Program-made: the position numbers and the translations under genes
Notes under the pieces: generated by a model
Databases searched by the model: none
Told to the model about the DNA's origin: nothing
Seen by the model: the letters and a program-made list of their open reading frames with translations, nothing else
In this document: positions 1 through 10,500 of the stretch, one piece after another
Numbering within the stretch: position 1 is the first letter of the stretch
Layout of the letters: each line of letters begins with the position of its first letter
Assembly (NCBI GenBank): GCA_035574295.1
Contig: DATLYX010000059.1
Span: 6,487-70,486, forward strand
DNA from: PNAI01 sp035574295
GTDB lineage: Bacteria > Pseudomonadota > Alphaproteobacteria > Rhizobiales > Xanthobacteraceae
DNA length: 64,000 nucleotides
Direction of reading: 5' to 3'

Positions 1-429
1 ACCACGGGTGCGGTGGCCAAACGCCTGCGCCGACGGTTCATCGGCATCGAACGCGATGCGGAGTATGCCACGGCGGCGCAAAAGCGCATCGCCGCAGTGG
101 AGCCGCTGGATGTGCCGACGCTCGTGCCATTCGCGACCGCGCGCGAGGCGCCGCGAGTGCCGTTCTCCGCGCTCATCGAGCGCGGGCTGGTGTCGCCGGG
201 CGCAAGGCTCGTGGATTCGACGCGACGCCATCGCGCCCTGGTGCGCGCGGACGGAGCGGTGGCTTTGGGCGAGACGGTGGGCTCGATCCACCGCATCGGC
301 GCGCTCGCGCAGGGACTGGAAGCGTGCAACGGCTGGACGTTCTGGCATCTCGAAACGCCCAAGGGCCTGACGTTGATCGACGAACTGCGCGCACAGTTGC
401 GTTCAGAAATGGCCAAGGCTGCTGACTGA
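1..429 (+). CDS. ccrM: CcrM-type adenine-N6 DNA methyltransferase (GANTC), 3' end only
   Basis: This is the last 142 residues of a beta-class DNA adenine methyltransferase; the 5' part lies outside the window. The reading frame is open from base 1 (TTGAVAKRL...). It covers the end of the SAM-binding region (FIGIERDAEY, as in the FIGIE motif of CcrM) followed by the C-terminal extension typical of Caulobacter CcrM (RVPFSALIERGLVSPG, a GSIHRIGALAQ-like segment, CNGWTFWHLE). CcrM methylates GANTC once per cell cycle and helps to time replication and CtrA-dependent transcription in alphaproteobacteria. The C-terminal extension distinguishes it from restriction-associated HinfI-type enzymes, although those are distantly similar. 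No restriction enzyme follows it, which fits an orphan cell-cycle methylase. Confidence 0.9.
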   Translation, partial: TTGAVAKRLRRRFIGIERDAEYATAAQKRIAAVEPLDVPTLVPFATAREAPRVPFSALIERGLVSPGARLVDSTRRHRALVRADGAVALGETVGSIHRIGALAQGLEACNGWTFWHLETPKGLTLIDELRAQLRSEMAKAAD

Positions 430-752
430 TCCTTGTACGGTCGCGCGCCAACGCGTCATCTGACGTGCAGCAATCGCACAAAAACGCACTGTTTGGCCGC
501 GAATTCGGCGGGAGCATCGCGAATGCACCGCTGCAGCGCGTTGCGCGGCGGCAACAACCGCACGGCAATTTGGATCACGGTCTCCTTTGCGCTTGCTATT
601 AGCGGCGCGAATGAAGGCTAATCTGGCTGGCGAGGCGGGGCGAACATTTGTGCTCAAGCTGCGTTCACCGCGCCGAATTGCTAGAGAAGCCGGAATCCAG
701 GAGCTGAGACGTTAGATTGCCCGCCGGGCACATGAGTTTTTGGAGGCAACAG
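430..752. other. Intergenic stretch without a convincing gene
   Basis: This 323 bp stretch lies between ccrM and the small secreted protein. A 62-codon open frame from 433 has no ribosome-binding site and no recognisable composition. No tRNA, strong hairpin with a T-run or clear sigma-70 promoter was seen. The last 15 bases carry the GGAGG ribosome-binding site of the next gene. Confidence 0.5.
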
Positions 753-1118
753 ATGAAAAAGATCATGAGCCGGATTGCCGTGGTGCCGAGCATGGCTGTT
801 GTGCTGGCTTTTGCGCCCAGCACCGCATCGCGTGCAGACGTGGTGGTCAACAACGTGCTTTCACCGTTTACGGCGATCCAGGTCGGACCGGGATACGGCC
901 GCGTCTACGGCTACGATGACTACGGCGGTTACGGCGGCCATCGCCACTACCGGTATTCCGGAGAATACCGGTACTACAGGGAGCCCGCGTATCCCACGTA
1001 TTACGAGCGGCCGCACCATTACCGGCCGCGTCATCATCGCGGGCCGGGCCGTCACGCTTATTGCTGGCGCACCACCGACCCGGACCGCGGTTACGGCTAC
1101 TGGGGCTGGTGCTACTGA
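753..1118 (+). CDS. Small secreted Tyr/Gly/His-rich protein of unknown function
   Basis: The product is 121 residues. The ATG at 753 was chosen because GGAGG lies 8 bases upstream and the protein then starts with a classical signal peptide (MKKIMSRIAV..., hydrophobic core, cleavage near ASRADV). The mature part is low complexity: GYGRVYGYDDYGGYGG, then Tyr, His, Arg and Pro-rich segments with a PHHYRPRHHRGPGR stretch, ending CWRTTDPDRGYGYWGWCY. The two cysteines near the end could form a disulfide. Similar short Tyr/Gly-rich exported proteins are common and uncharacterised in Rhizobiales. Function is not known; a surface or metal-binding role is only a guess from the His and Tyr content. Confidence 0.7.
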   Translation: MKKIMSRIAVVPSMAVVLAFAPSTASRADVVVNNVLSPFTAIQVGPGYGRVYGYDDYGGYGGHRHYRYSGEYRYYREPAYPTYYERPHHYRPRHHRGPGRHAYCWRTTDPDRGYGYWGWCY

Positions 1119-1250
1119 TCATCGCGCTCGGCGCCCGGCGGTGTTGACCGGAGATCACCCGCGGCGCGGTTGATTCTGAGTGACGGTGCCGCCGGCGGGA
1201 CGCCCTCAAGCTACTTGGAGCGAACGGATAATCGGGTATCCTCGCGCACC

Positions 1251-2126
1251 ATGCCACGCGAGATCGCCAACCCGCCTGACCCCAATCCGAGAAAGCCGAA
1301 GATCGCACTGCCGCCGGGGGCGTGCGATACGCATTTCCATCTGTTCGGGCCGCGCGACAAATATCCGTTCGCGGAGAACGCCACCTACGAGGCACCGGAT
1401 GCGACGCCGGAGATGCACGCCCGTCTGATGCAGCGGCTCGGCCTGTCGCGCGGCGTGGTGGTGAGCGGCGGGGCCTATGTGCGCGACTACCGGCGCATGG
1501 CCGACGCGCTGGCCAAGCACCCGGACCGCTATCGCGGCATTGCGCTTATGCCCGAGGATGCGCCGGACGCGGAATTCGTGCGGCTGACTGGGCTCGGCGT
1601 GCGAGGCTTACGCTTCATGAGCACCAAGCGCACCAAGGTGCTGCCGACGCTGCACGAGGGCATCGCGCGGCGCGCCTTCGCGCACGGCTGGCATGTGCAG
1701 TTCTATCCGGCGCCCGGCGACATCGTGGACTATGCGGACAAACTGCTCGCGTTGCCGAATGACATCGTGCTCGATCATTTCGCCGGCATTCCCGCGGAAG
1801 GCGGCGTCGATCAGCCGGCGTTCAAGGCGGTGCTGCGCATGCTCGACACGGGCCGCGTGTGGGTGAAACTCTCCGGCCCGATGCGCTGCACGCGGGAACC
1901 GCCGCCCTATCCTTCGGTCGTGCCGCTTGCGCGCGCGCTGGTGGCGCATGCGCCGGAGCGGTTGGTGTGGGGCTCAGACTGGCCGCATGTGAACATGAAC
2001 GATCTTGTGATGCCGAACGACGGCGACCTCGCGGACCTGTTGGCCGAGTGGGTGCCGGACGAGGCGACGCGCAACCGCATCCTCGTGGACAATGCGTGCG
2101 CGCTGTACGGGTTTCCGAAGCCTTAA
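1251..2126 (+). CDS. Amidohydrolase-family TIM-barrel hydrolase (2-pyrone-4,6-dicarboxylate lactonase-like)
   Basis: This is a 291-residue metal-dependent hydrolase of the amidohydrolase 2 family. The N-terminal metal motif ACDTHFHLFGP and the C-terminal LVWGSDWPHVN (catalytic Asp) are both present, as in LigI-type lactonases that open 2-pyrone-4,6-dicarboxylate. The family also contains other lactonases and decarboxylases, so the substrate is uncertain. I chose the ATG at 1251; a TTG at 1170 would add 27 low-quality residues. It converges on the SMP-30 lactonase gene, and both are lactonase-type folds, which weakly suggests related sugar or aromatic-acid catabolism. The protein is cytoplasmic, without a signal peptide. 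Confidence 0.8.
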   Translation: MPREIANPPDPNPRKPKIALPPGACDTHFHLFGPRDKYPFAENATYEAPDATPEMHARLMQRLGLSRGVVVSGGAYVRDYRRMADALAKHPDRYRGIALMPEDAPDAEFVRLTGLGVRGLRFMSTKRTKVLPTLHEGIARRAFAHGWHVQFYPAPGDIVDYADKLLALPNDIVLDHFAGIPAEGGVDQPAFKAVLRMLDTGRVWVKLSGPMRCTREPPPYPSVVPLARALVAHAPERLVWGSDWPHVNMNDLVMPNDGDLADLLAEWVPDEATRNRILVDNACALYGFPKP

Positions 2127-2140
2127 ATCTATCCGCAAAT

Positions 2141-3095
<955 letters not shown>

Positions 3096-3103
<8 letters not shown>

Positions 3104-4214
3104 ATTTTCTCCCATCCCATTTTCCCCCATCGCCGAGCGCGTGCGCGAGCACCTTGCGCATGAGGCTCGGCAGCGCTTCGTTGCCAAGGTTTTGCATCGC
3201 CGTCCAACGCATCCCGGCCGGCGCGGCGCACGCGCGCGGCACGCTCGCTGTATAAACGGCGAGCTCGAGCGGGAAATGGGTGAACGTGTGCGTCACTGAA
3301 CCCGGCAGTTTCCGCCAGCGGGTAGGCAGCGGCGCCGCGCGCAGTGCAAGCTTTGGGTCGAACGTCGGCGACCACGCGGTGGTAGGCACTTCGGTCATGC
3401 CGCCGAGCAGGCCATTGGCCGGGCGGGTGCGCAGGAGCACGGCGCCGTCGGCGCGAGTCGCCACAAAGGCCGCGCCGCGGCGTAGGATTCCTTCGGCTTT
3501 CGGCGTCTTGCGCGGGAACGTTTGCTGTTCGCTGCGGGCAAAGGCGATACAGGCGCCGTTCCAAGGGCAGAGCGAACAGGCGGGATTTTTCGGCGTGCAG
3601 ACGGTGGCGCCGAGGTCCATGAGCGCCTGTGCAAAGTCGCCGGTGCGCTGTTGCGGGACGAGCGTTTCGGCCAGGCGCTTCAGATGCGGCTTGGCGGCGG
3701 GCAGTTCCTGCTCAACGGCGAACAGGCGGCTGACGACGCGCTCCACGTTGCCGTCAACGGCCACGGTAGGCCGGTCGAAGGCGATGGCCGCAATGGCGGC
3801 CGCCGTATACGGGCCAATGCCGGGCAGCGCGCAAAGGTCTGCTTCGTTTGTCGGAAATCTTCCGCCGTGGCGTTCGACCACCGCTTGCGCGCAAGCGTGC
3901 AGGTTGCGCGCGCGGGCGTAATAGCCGAGGCCGGCCCAGGCACGCAAAATTTCGGCAAGGGATGCGCGGGCGAGGCTCTGCACGTCCGGCCAGCGCGCAA
4001 GGAAGCGCGCGTAATAGGGCGCGACGGCCTTCACGGTGGTCTGCTGCAGCATGATTTCGGACAGCCAGACGCGATAAGGATCCGGCTTCTCGCCCGGCGG
4101 CGCGCGCCACGGCAGATCGCGGCGGTGACGGTCGTACCAGGCGAGCAATGCATCGGGTTGCGGCCGCGCGGGGCGCATGTGGGTTGGCGTGCGTTGCGCG
4201 GGGATTTGACGCAT
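3096..4214 (-). CDS. mutY: A/G-specific adenine glycosylase MutY
   Basis: The product (372 residues) removes adenine mispaired with 8-oxoguanine in base-excision repair. The catalytic Glu53 (LSEIMLQQTT), the helix-hairpin-helix LPGIGPYTAAAI (about 130-141), the catalytic Asp154 (VDGNVERV) and the four cluster cysteines C206, C213, C216 and C222 in C-X6-C-X2-C-X5-C spacing are all present, so the [4Fe-4S] site is intact. The C-terminal NUDIX-like domain that reads 8-oxoG runs from about residue 240. It lies 9 bp downstream of ridA and overlaps the SMP-30 gene. The extreme C-terminus (DGGKWDGRKYG) comes from a G-rich run that also supplies the next gene's ribosome-binding site. Confidence 0.96.
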
Positions 4215-4223
4215 GCCGAATGT

Positions 4224-4574
4224 TCAGCGCGCGGCGGTGACCTGGATTTCCACCATCTTCGCCGGCGATTGCAGGCGCGCCTCGATGCAGGCGCGCGCCG
4301 GCGTCTGGCCGGGAACGACCCAGGCGTCCCAGACCTGATTGAATTCATCCACGGTGCGGATGTCCTGCAGCCAGATCACCGCCTGCACGAGCTTCGACTT
4401 GTCGGTGCCGGCCTGCTTCAGGAGCGCGTCGATCTTGGCGAGTATCTCCTTGGTTTGCTCGGCCACGCTCTTGCCGACCGTGGCGTCGGCGGTAAGGCCT
4501 GCGAGATAGACCGTGTCGCCGTGCACCACGACGCGGCTCATGCGCGGACCGTTCTCGAAGCGCTGGATAGTCAT
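4224..4574 (-). CDS. RidA-family (YjgF/YER057c/UK114) deaminase
   Basis: This 116-residue protein has the RidA fold, whose best-known members hydrolyse reactive enamine/imine intermediates made by PLP enzymes. It shows VYLAGLTAD near residue 22, AEQTKEILAKIDALLKQAG, and PARACIEARL with the Arg that binds the substrate carboxylate in active members. The start at 4574 has AGGGGG upstream. It reads into mutY with a 9 bp gap and is divergent from the DUF721 gene, sharing a 69 bp promoter region. Some RidA subfamilies lack the Arg and do not deaminate imines; the Arg here argues for an active member. Confidence 0.88.
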   Translation of the reverse strand: MTIQRFENGPRMSRVVVHGDTVYLAGLTADATVGKSVAEQTKEILAKIDALLKQAGTDKSKLVQAVIWLQDIRTVDEFNQVWDAWVVPGQTPARACIEARLQSPAKMVEIQVTAAR

Positions 4575-4643
4575 GGACTGCCCCCTGCTTTTTTCCTTCT
4601 CGGATGCTACGTTGAATTCATCGATGTGACAGAGCAGTCGGCA

Positions 4644-5114
4644 ATGAACAAGCCCCGTCCTGCCCGCCCCCTCGCCGACGCGGCCCGCACCGTTCTCGCG
4701 GAAAGCTTCGCCAAACAAGGATTTGCCGCGAGCGAACTGGTGACGCGCTGGGCGGAGATCGCCGGGCCGGACATTGCCGCCCACACCGAACCGATCAAGA
4801 TGCATTGGCCGCGCGCGGTGGAGGGGGAGCCGGGCGGCCCGGCCACGCTCGTGCTGCGGGTCGAGGGACCGACGGCCCTGGAAATCCAGCACCTCTCGGG
4901 CCTCATCATCGAACGGGTCAACCGCTTCTTCGGCTGGCATGCCGTCGGGCAGATTGCGCTGCGCCAGGCCCCGCTCGCGCGACGGCCGCCGTCCCCGTCC
5001 GGTGACGATAACGCGGAGGCTGCGGCGCAGATCGCCGCGGCCCTGACCGAGGTTGAGGACGAAGAGTTGCGCATGGCGCTCGGCCGGCTTGGCGCTGCAG
5101 TCAGACGGCGCTGA
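4644..5114 (+). CDS. DUF721 / DciA-like protein
   Basis: This 156-residue protein carries the DUF721 domain (about 10-110): LADAARTVLAESFAKQG, VTRWAEIAGPDIAAHTEP and LVLRVEGPTALEIQHLS. DUF721 includes DciA, the ancestral loader of the replicative helicase DnaB in bacteria that lack DnaC, so a role in replication initiation is plausible. The ATG at 4644 is used; a GTG at 4626 would add six residues and cannot be excluded. In many Rhizobiales it lies near mutY and a DsbA gene, which matches this context. Confidence 0.85.
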   Translation: MNKPRPARPLADAARTVLAESFAKQGFAASELVTRWAEIAGPDIAAHTEPIKMHWPRAVEGEPGGPATLVLRVEGPTALEIQHLSGLIIERVNRFFGWHAVGQIALRQAPLARRPPSPSGDDNAEAAAQIAAALTEVEDEELRMALGRLGAAVRRR

Positions 5115-5270
5115 CGGCCGCAGAACAGCGCCAAAGCGCGGCCATATGCCACCCCCCGCGCCCCCAAAATCGCGTTAACCGGTCTTTGGTAGCCTCCTCG
5201 CCGCGAGCACGGGGCGAATGCGACCCGAGCGACAGACCGCAGCATTTCTGCTAGTCATGAATTCGGCTCA

Positions 5271-6293
5271 ATGAGCCAAGACAAGATGCTCATGGCTTGG
5301 AACTTACTTAGAGGGCGAATCGGTGCACTCACGGCGTTGCTTTTGCTCGCGTCGCCGGCAGCGGCGCAGAGCGTGAAAGAGGCAAGACAAACCTGCACCG
5401 GCAATCCCGACGTGCCCTGGCCGACGCAGGTGAAGAGCTGCAGCGTCTTGATCCAATCGAGCGGTGACACAGGCAACGCGCTCGCGGCCCACTACTACAG
5501 GCGCGGCGTCGCCTATTTCAACCTCGGTGAGTTCGACCGCTCCATCGCCGACAACGACCAGGCCATACGGCTCAATGCCCGCTACGAGGACGCCTGGGTG
5601 AACCGGGGCGCCGCCTATGCGCGCAAGGGACAAATCGACCGCGCGATCCAGGACTATGATCAGGCGATCCGTCTCAATCCGCGCGATCCGATCGCCTACT
5701 ACAACCGCGGCCAAGCCCGGCTCGACAAGGAGCAATATGATTTGGCGATACAGGACTTCAACGAGTCGCTGAAACTCAATCCGAAGAACGAATATGCGTT
5801 CAACAACCGCGGGGTGGCCTACCGCAGCAAGGGGCAATTCGTGCGGGCCATCGAGGACTACGATCTCGCCATCAAGCTCAACGACAAATATGTCGCCGCC
5901 TACAACAACCGGTGCTGGGCGCGGGCACTCGCCGGGCAGTTCGAACAGGCGCTTGCCGATTGCGATATGTCGTTGAAACTCAAGCCGAACGACGCCACCG
6001 CCTATGACGGCAAGGGCTTCACCCTCTTGCGGCTCGGCCGCCCCGACCGGGCACTCGCCGAATACGACCGGGCGCTCGCCATCAGCCCCAAGCTCGCCAG
6101 CGCGCTCTACGGGCGCGGCATTGCCAAGCTCAGGGCGGGCGATCGGGCGGGGGGAAACGCCGATATCGCGGCGGCGAGAGCCATACAGGGTAGCATTGCC
6201 GGAGAGTTCCAGCGATACGGGATCTACGAGCAGGAACCGCGGCGTCCTGATCCGAAACGCGTCGGCTCATCGCGCCCGCGCACCGAACGGTAG
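5271..6293 (+). CDS. Exported tetratricopeptide-repeat protein
   Basis: The 340-residue product has an N-terminal signal peptide (hydrophobic ALTALLLLASPAAAQS, predicted cleavage after AAA-Q) followed by about seven TPR units of 34 residues between residues 70 and 305. Each has the usual A-x-x-x-R-G-x-A-Y, DRAI-D-D and AIRLNP pattern. TPR domains are protein-docking scaffolds, so this is probably a periplasmic adaptor. The C-terminal 35 residues are charged and unstructured. The stop codon at 6293 is followed at once by an in-frame ATG of the next frame. No enzymatic domain is visible and the partner is unknown. Confidence 0.88.
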   Translation: MSQDKMLMAWNLLRGRIGALTALLLLASPAAAQSVKEARQTCTGNPDVPWPTQVKSCSVLIQSSGDTGNALAAHYYRRGVAYFNLGEFDRSIADNDQAIRLNARYEDAWVNRGAAYARKGQIDRAIQDYDQAIRLNPRDPIAYYNRGQARLDKEQYDLAIQDFNESLKLNPKNEYAFNNRGVAYRSKGQFVRAIEDYDLAIKLNDKYVAAYNNRCWARALAGQFEQALADCDMSLKLKPNDATAYDGKGFTLLRLGRPDRALAEYDRALAISPKLASALYGRGIAKLRAGDRAGGNADIAAARAIQGSIAGEFQRYGIYEQEPRRPDPKRVGSSRPRTER

Positions 6294-6350
6294 ATGCCCT
6301 TGGCGAGGCGCCGCAGCAGTGCCACATTCATGCTGCGCAGATCCCACGCG

Positions 6351-6384
6351 GAAGGCAGTGCCAACAAGAAGGCAGTGCCAACAA
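6351..6384. repeat. 17-bp perfect tandem duplication in the dsbA leader
   Basis: The unit GAAGGCAGTGCCAACAA occurs twice head to tail (6351-6367 and 6368-6384). Because 17 is not a multiple of three, the duplication would shift the frame if this stretch were coding. It therefore supports placing the dsbA start downstream of it. Confidence 0.9.
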
Positions 6385-6398
6385 ACGGAGCAGCAGAC

Positions 6399-7052
6399 TT
6401 GAAAGGCAACAACTATATTCTTGCGGGACTGATCGTCGTCGCGCTGATCGTCGTCGGCGCCGGCGGCGTTTGGTGGTATCGCGGCGCGCAGAAGGCTTCG
6501 CCTCTGCCGCCGGCCTCCGTCGATCTCTTGATGCCGGGGCCGCTGGGCGAGAACGTCCTGGGCAAGGACGGCGCGCCCGTGACCATCATCGAATACGCCT
6601 CGACCACCTGCCCGGCGTGCGGCCACTTCCACCGGACTACGTTCCCGGAGCTCAAGAAGCGCTATATCGATACCGGCAAGGTCCGTTTTATTTTCCGCGA
6701 GTTCCCGCGCGATGATGTGGATCTTTTTGCCTATATGCTGACGCGCTGCATCGAGAAGGACAAATTCTTTCCGTTCATTGACGTGCTGTTCAAGCAACAG
6801 GAGCAATGGCTCACGTCATCCCCGCTGCCGGCATTGACCGGCATTGCAAAGCAGGTGGGCTTCACCGACGAGAGCATCGAGGCTTGCCGGAAGGACAAGA
6901 AGGTGTTCGACGGCGTGGTCTGGACCTCGGAGCACGCGGCAAAACTGGGCGTGCGAGCGACGCCTACGTTCTTCATCAACGGCAAGATGTACACGGGCGC
7001 GCTGTCGATCGAAAAAATGGAAGAGCTGATCGATCCGCTGCTGAAGAGCTGA
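6399..7052 (+). CDS. Membrane-anchored DsbA-family thiol:disulfide oxidoreductase
   Basis: This thioredoxin-fold protein has the active site CPAC (Cys71 and Cys74 from this start), a cis-Pro loop (RATPTFFINGKMY) and the helical insertion of DsbA-like proteins. An N-terminal single membrane span (YILAGLIVVALIVVGAGGVW) anchors it facing the periplasm, where such proteins oxidise or isomerise cysteines. I chose the TTG at 6399, with GGAG 8 bases upstream, because the protein then begins directly with the signal anchor and the 17-bp tandem duplication stays outside the coding region. An in-frame ATG at 6294 or 6330 would add up to 35 residues of arginine-rich, non-conserved sequence. In this order it is commonly found upstream of smc. 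Confidence 0.85.
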   Translation: MKGNNYILAGLIVVALIVVGAGGVWWYRGAQKASPLPPASVDLLMPGPLGENVLGKDGAPVTIIEYASTTCPACGHFHRTTFPELKKRYIDTGKVRFIFREFPRDDVDLFAYMLTRCIEKDKFFPFIDVLFKQQEQWLTSSPLPALTGIAKQVGFTDESIEACRKDKKVFDGVVWTSEHAAKLGVRATPTFFINGKMYTGALSIEKMEELIDPLLKS

Positions 7053-7536
7053 GCCTCGCAAGCGTCCGGGCGCCAGCCAACTACCGTTAACGCCGCGTTA
7101 ACGATTGCGAATCACAAGGAACAAACTCAGCGAGTCTGGCCAAGCCGGGGCGCTCAAAACGATCTTTTGGCCCAATGGATTGCTGCGGCGAAAGCTGGCA
7201 GCCGTTTGCTTGGCCGGCCTTGGTGACCGCTTATGTTATTGATATTGCGGGATTTTTTCGTCGCGGCAGGCACCGCGATCGCTCGCCGAGATTGGCGCGG
7301 TTGCAACGAATGATGAAAATATCATTTCAGCAGTTGCGCAGGCGGGCCGCGTCGATTCATTGTGCGGCAGCGCGCAGCTCCTCTCGGACCAATCACGATC
7401 CAGAGAGACAGTTTGATCACGTCCGAAAGCTTAGGGAGGGCGGTGCGCAGCAGGGTCCGGTGGCGTATGCGTGTCCATCCCTTGGCCGATTGGTCGCCCT
7501 TGCATCCTCCATCTTGAGACATAACCCCAGGTCGGC
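7053..7536. other. 484-bp intergenic region upstream of smc
   Basis: No convincing gene is seen. A 121-codon frame beginning at 7175 runs into the smc start in another frame, is rich in Arg and Cys, and lacks a ribosome-binding site. The region holds a CtrA-type TTAA-N7-TTAA site at 7087-7101 and at least one GANTC site near 7355, so it may be a cell-cycle-controlled promoter region with a long leader. Confidence 0.5.
7087..7101. promoter_or_regulatory. Candidate CtrA-binding site (TTAA-N7-TTAA)
   Basis: The sequence TTAACGCCGCGTTAA is an exact TTAA-N7-TTAA. This is the consensus of the alphaproteobacterial cell-cycle regulator CtrA. The flanking G and C make a near-palindrome (GTTAACG...CGTTAAC). 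It lies 35 bp after dsbA and about 435 bp before smc. The match is seen; binding is inference. Confidence 0.5.
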
Positions 7537-10500
7537 ATGAAACTCACCCGGCTTCGCCTCATCGGATTCAAATCGTTCGTCGAACCCACCGATTTTCTGA
7601 TCGAGCCGGGACTCACCGGCGTGGTCGGACCGAACGGCTGCGGCAAATCGAACCTAGTCGAGGCTCTGCGCTGGGTCATGGGGGAGACCTCGCACAAATC
7701 CATGCGCGCTGCCGAGATGGACGACGTGATCTTCTCCGGCACCAACACCCGGCCGGCGCGCAATACTGCGGAGGTGGCCATCCGCATCGACAATTCGCGG
7801 CGCCAGGCGCCGTCGCAATACAACGAGTACGACACGATCGACGTGGCGCGGCGCATCGAGCGCGAGAAGGGCTCGACCTACCGCATCAACGGCCAGGAAG
7901 TGCGCGCCCGCGACGTGATGATGCTGTTCGCCGACGCCTCGACCGGCGCGCGCTCACCGGCGCTCGTGCATCAGGGGCGGATCGGCGAAATCATCCAGGC
8001 CAAGCCAGAGCAGCGGCGCCGGGTGCTGGAGGAGGCCGCCGGCATCTCCGGGCTGCATGCGCGGCGCCACGAGGCGGAGCTTCGGCTGAAGGCGGCCGAG
8101 CAGAACCTTTTGCGGGTCGAGGATGTGGTCAAACAACTTGCCGCGCAGATCGACGCGCTGAAACGCCAGGCGCGGCAGGCGATCCGCTATCGGACCGTGT
8201 CGGCGGAGGTGCGCAAGGCCGAAGCCATCCTGTTCCATCTGCGTTGGGTCGGCGCCAAGACCGAGATCGCGGAAGCCGAGCGCGCCAAGGATTTGAGCGT
8301 GCGGGCGGTTGCAGATGCGACCCTCGCGCAGACCGAAAGCGGCAAGGGCCGCGAGGCCGCAGGCGCGAAGATTCCGGCGCTGCGCGAGAACGAGGCCCGG
8401 GCCGCGGCAGCCTTGCAGCGGCTGATAATCGCGCGCGAGACGCTCGAGAACGAAGAGGCGCGCGCCAGGGAACGCATCGCGGAGCTCGAACGGCGGCTCA
8501 AGCAGCTTGAGGAAGACACGGTGCGCGAGCGGGCGCTCGTGGCCGATGCCGAGGCGGCGCTCAAGCGGCTCGCCGAGGAGGAAGAGCGGCTCGCGCAGGG
8601 CACGCAGGCGGCGGCCGAGCGACGCAAGGACGTGGATGAACGCGTCGTTGCGGCGGACGCAGCGGTGACGGCGGTGGAGGCCCGGTTCAGCGAACTGACC
8701 AGCGCGCTCGCCGATCTTGCGGCGCGCCGGCGCGAGCTCGAAGGCGCCGTGCGCGAACAGACCGAGCGGCTTGAACGCATCGATCGGGAACTCGGCAACA
8801 TCGGCGCGGGGCTTGCTGCCGCACAAGGCGGCCGACCCGACGTGGCCGCGTTGACCCAGGCGCTCGCCGAGGCGCAAGCGGCGGTAACCGAGGCGGAGAA
8901 GGCGGCGCTCGCGGCGGAGGCGGCGCATGCGGCGGCGCGCGACCGATACGAGACGAGCCGCGGACCGCTCGCGGAAGCCGAGCAGAATTTGCAGCGCCTT
9001 GAGACCGAGACCAAGACGCTCATGAAGCTGCTTGCGGTCGAAAGCAAGAACATGTGGCCGCCGGTGATGGACAGCATCACCGTGGAGAAGGGCTACGAGC
9101 TTGCGCTCGGCGCCGCGCTCGGCGACGATCTCGACGCGCCGACCGACCGCACAGCGCCCATGCACTGGATGGGCGCAGCGATCGATCCGAACGATCCCCC
9201 GCTGCCGGAGAGCGTGGAGCCGCTCGGCAAGCACGTCAAGGCACCGCCCGAGCTTGCGCGGAGCCTCGCCCAGATCGGCGTGGTTGCGCGCGCCGACGGC
9301 CCGAAACTCGCAGCAAAGCTGAAGTCCGGCCAGCGGCTCGTGTCGCGCGAAGGCGATTTGTGGCGCTGGGACGGTTATGTGGCGGCCGCCCATGCGCCCA
9401 CCGGGGCCGCACAGCGGCTCGCCCAGCGCAGCCGGCTCGCCGACATCGACGCGGAGATCAAGGTCGCCCGCGCGGAAGTCGAGACGCGGCGACAGGCCAT
9501 GATGACGGCGCGGGCGGACGTGGTGGCTGCGGCGGCGGCGGAAGCCGAGGCGCGGTTGCGCTGGCGCGAGCGGCAGCGCGAGGCCGATGCGGCGCGCGAG
9601 CTGCATGCGGCCGCCGAGCGGGAAATCGGCCGGCACGCGGCGCGGATCTCGGCGCTCAGCGAAGCGCAAACCAGGCTCGCCGCACTGCGCGAAGAGGCCA
9701 TCATGGGAATCCGCGAGGCCGAGCAGGCACTCGCCTCCCTGACCTCGTCCGCCGGCCTCGAAGCGCAACTGGCCGAGGTCCGCAGCGAGATCGACGAGAA
9801 GCGCACGCGGCTTGCCGAAGTTCGCGCCGAGGCGCAGGCGCTGGCGCGCGAGATCGAGATCGCCGAACGGCGCCTGGCGGCGATCACCGAGGAGCGCGCG
9901 GCCTGGGCGGGGCGCAAAGATGGGGCGCTCGCCCAAATCGCCACGATCGAGACACGCATCGCCGAGGCCAAGACCGAGCGTGCCACACTGGTCGATGCGC
10001 CGCAGGTGTTCGCCGAGAAGCGGCGTGCATTGATCGATCAGATCGAAAAGGCCGATGCCGAACGGCGCGCCGCCGCGGACCGGCTCGCCGAGGCGGAAAG
10101 CGTCCTGGCCGACGCCGACCGCGCCATGCGCGCAGCGCTGGAGGCGCTCGGCGCGGCGCGCGAGGAGGCGGCCCGGGCGGAGGAACGGCTGGAGAGCGCG
10201 AAACGCCGGCTCGCGGATATCGCGCACGAGATCAAGGATCGCCTGGAGGTGACCCCGGAGGAGGTGGCGGCGCTCGCCGGCCTTGGCGAAGGCGACGCAC
10301 TGCCCGATCTCACCACTGTCGAAAACGACCTCGAACGGTTGCGGCGCGACCGCGAACGGCTCGGCGCCGTCAATCTGCGCGCCGAACAAGAACTGCGCGA
10401 GGTCGAGGAACAGCACGGAAAGCTCACCGCTGAGCGCGACGATCTTGTGGAGGCGATCAAGCGGCTCAGGCTCGGCATCCAGAACCTCAACCGCGAGGCT

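Noticed and set aside
7175..7540. A 121-codon plus-strand frame before smc
   Set aside because: It lacks a ribosome-binding site, runs 4 bp into smc in another frame, and contains no recognisable domain.
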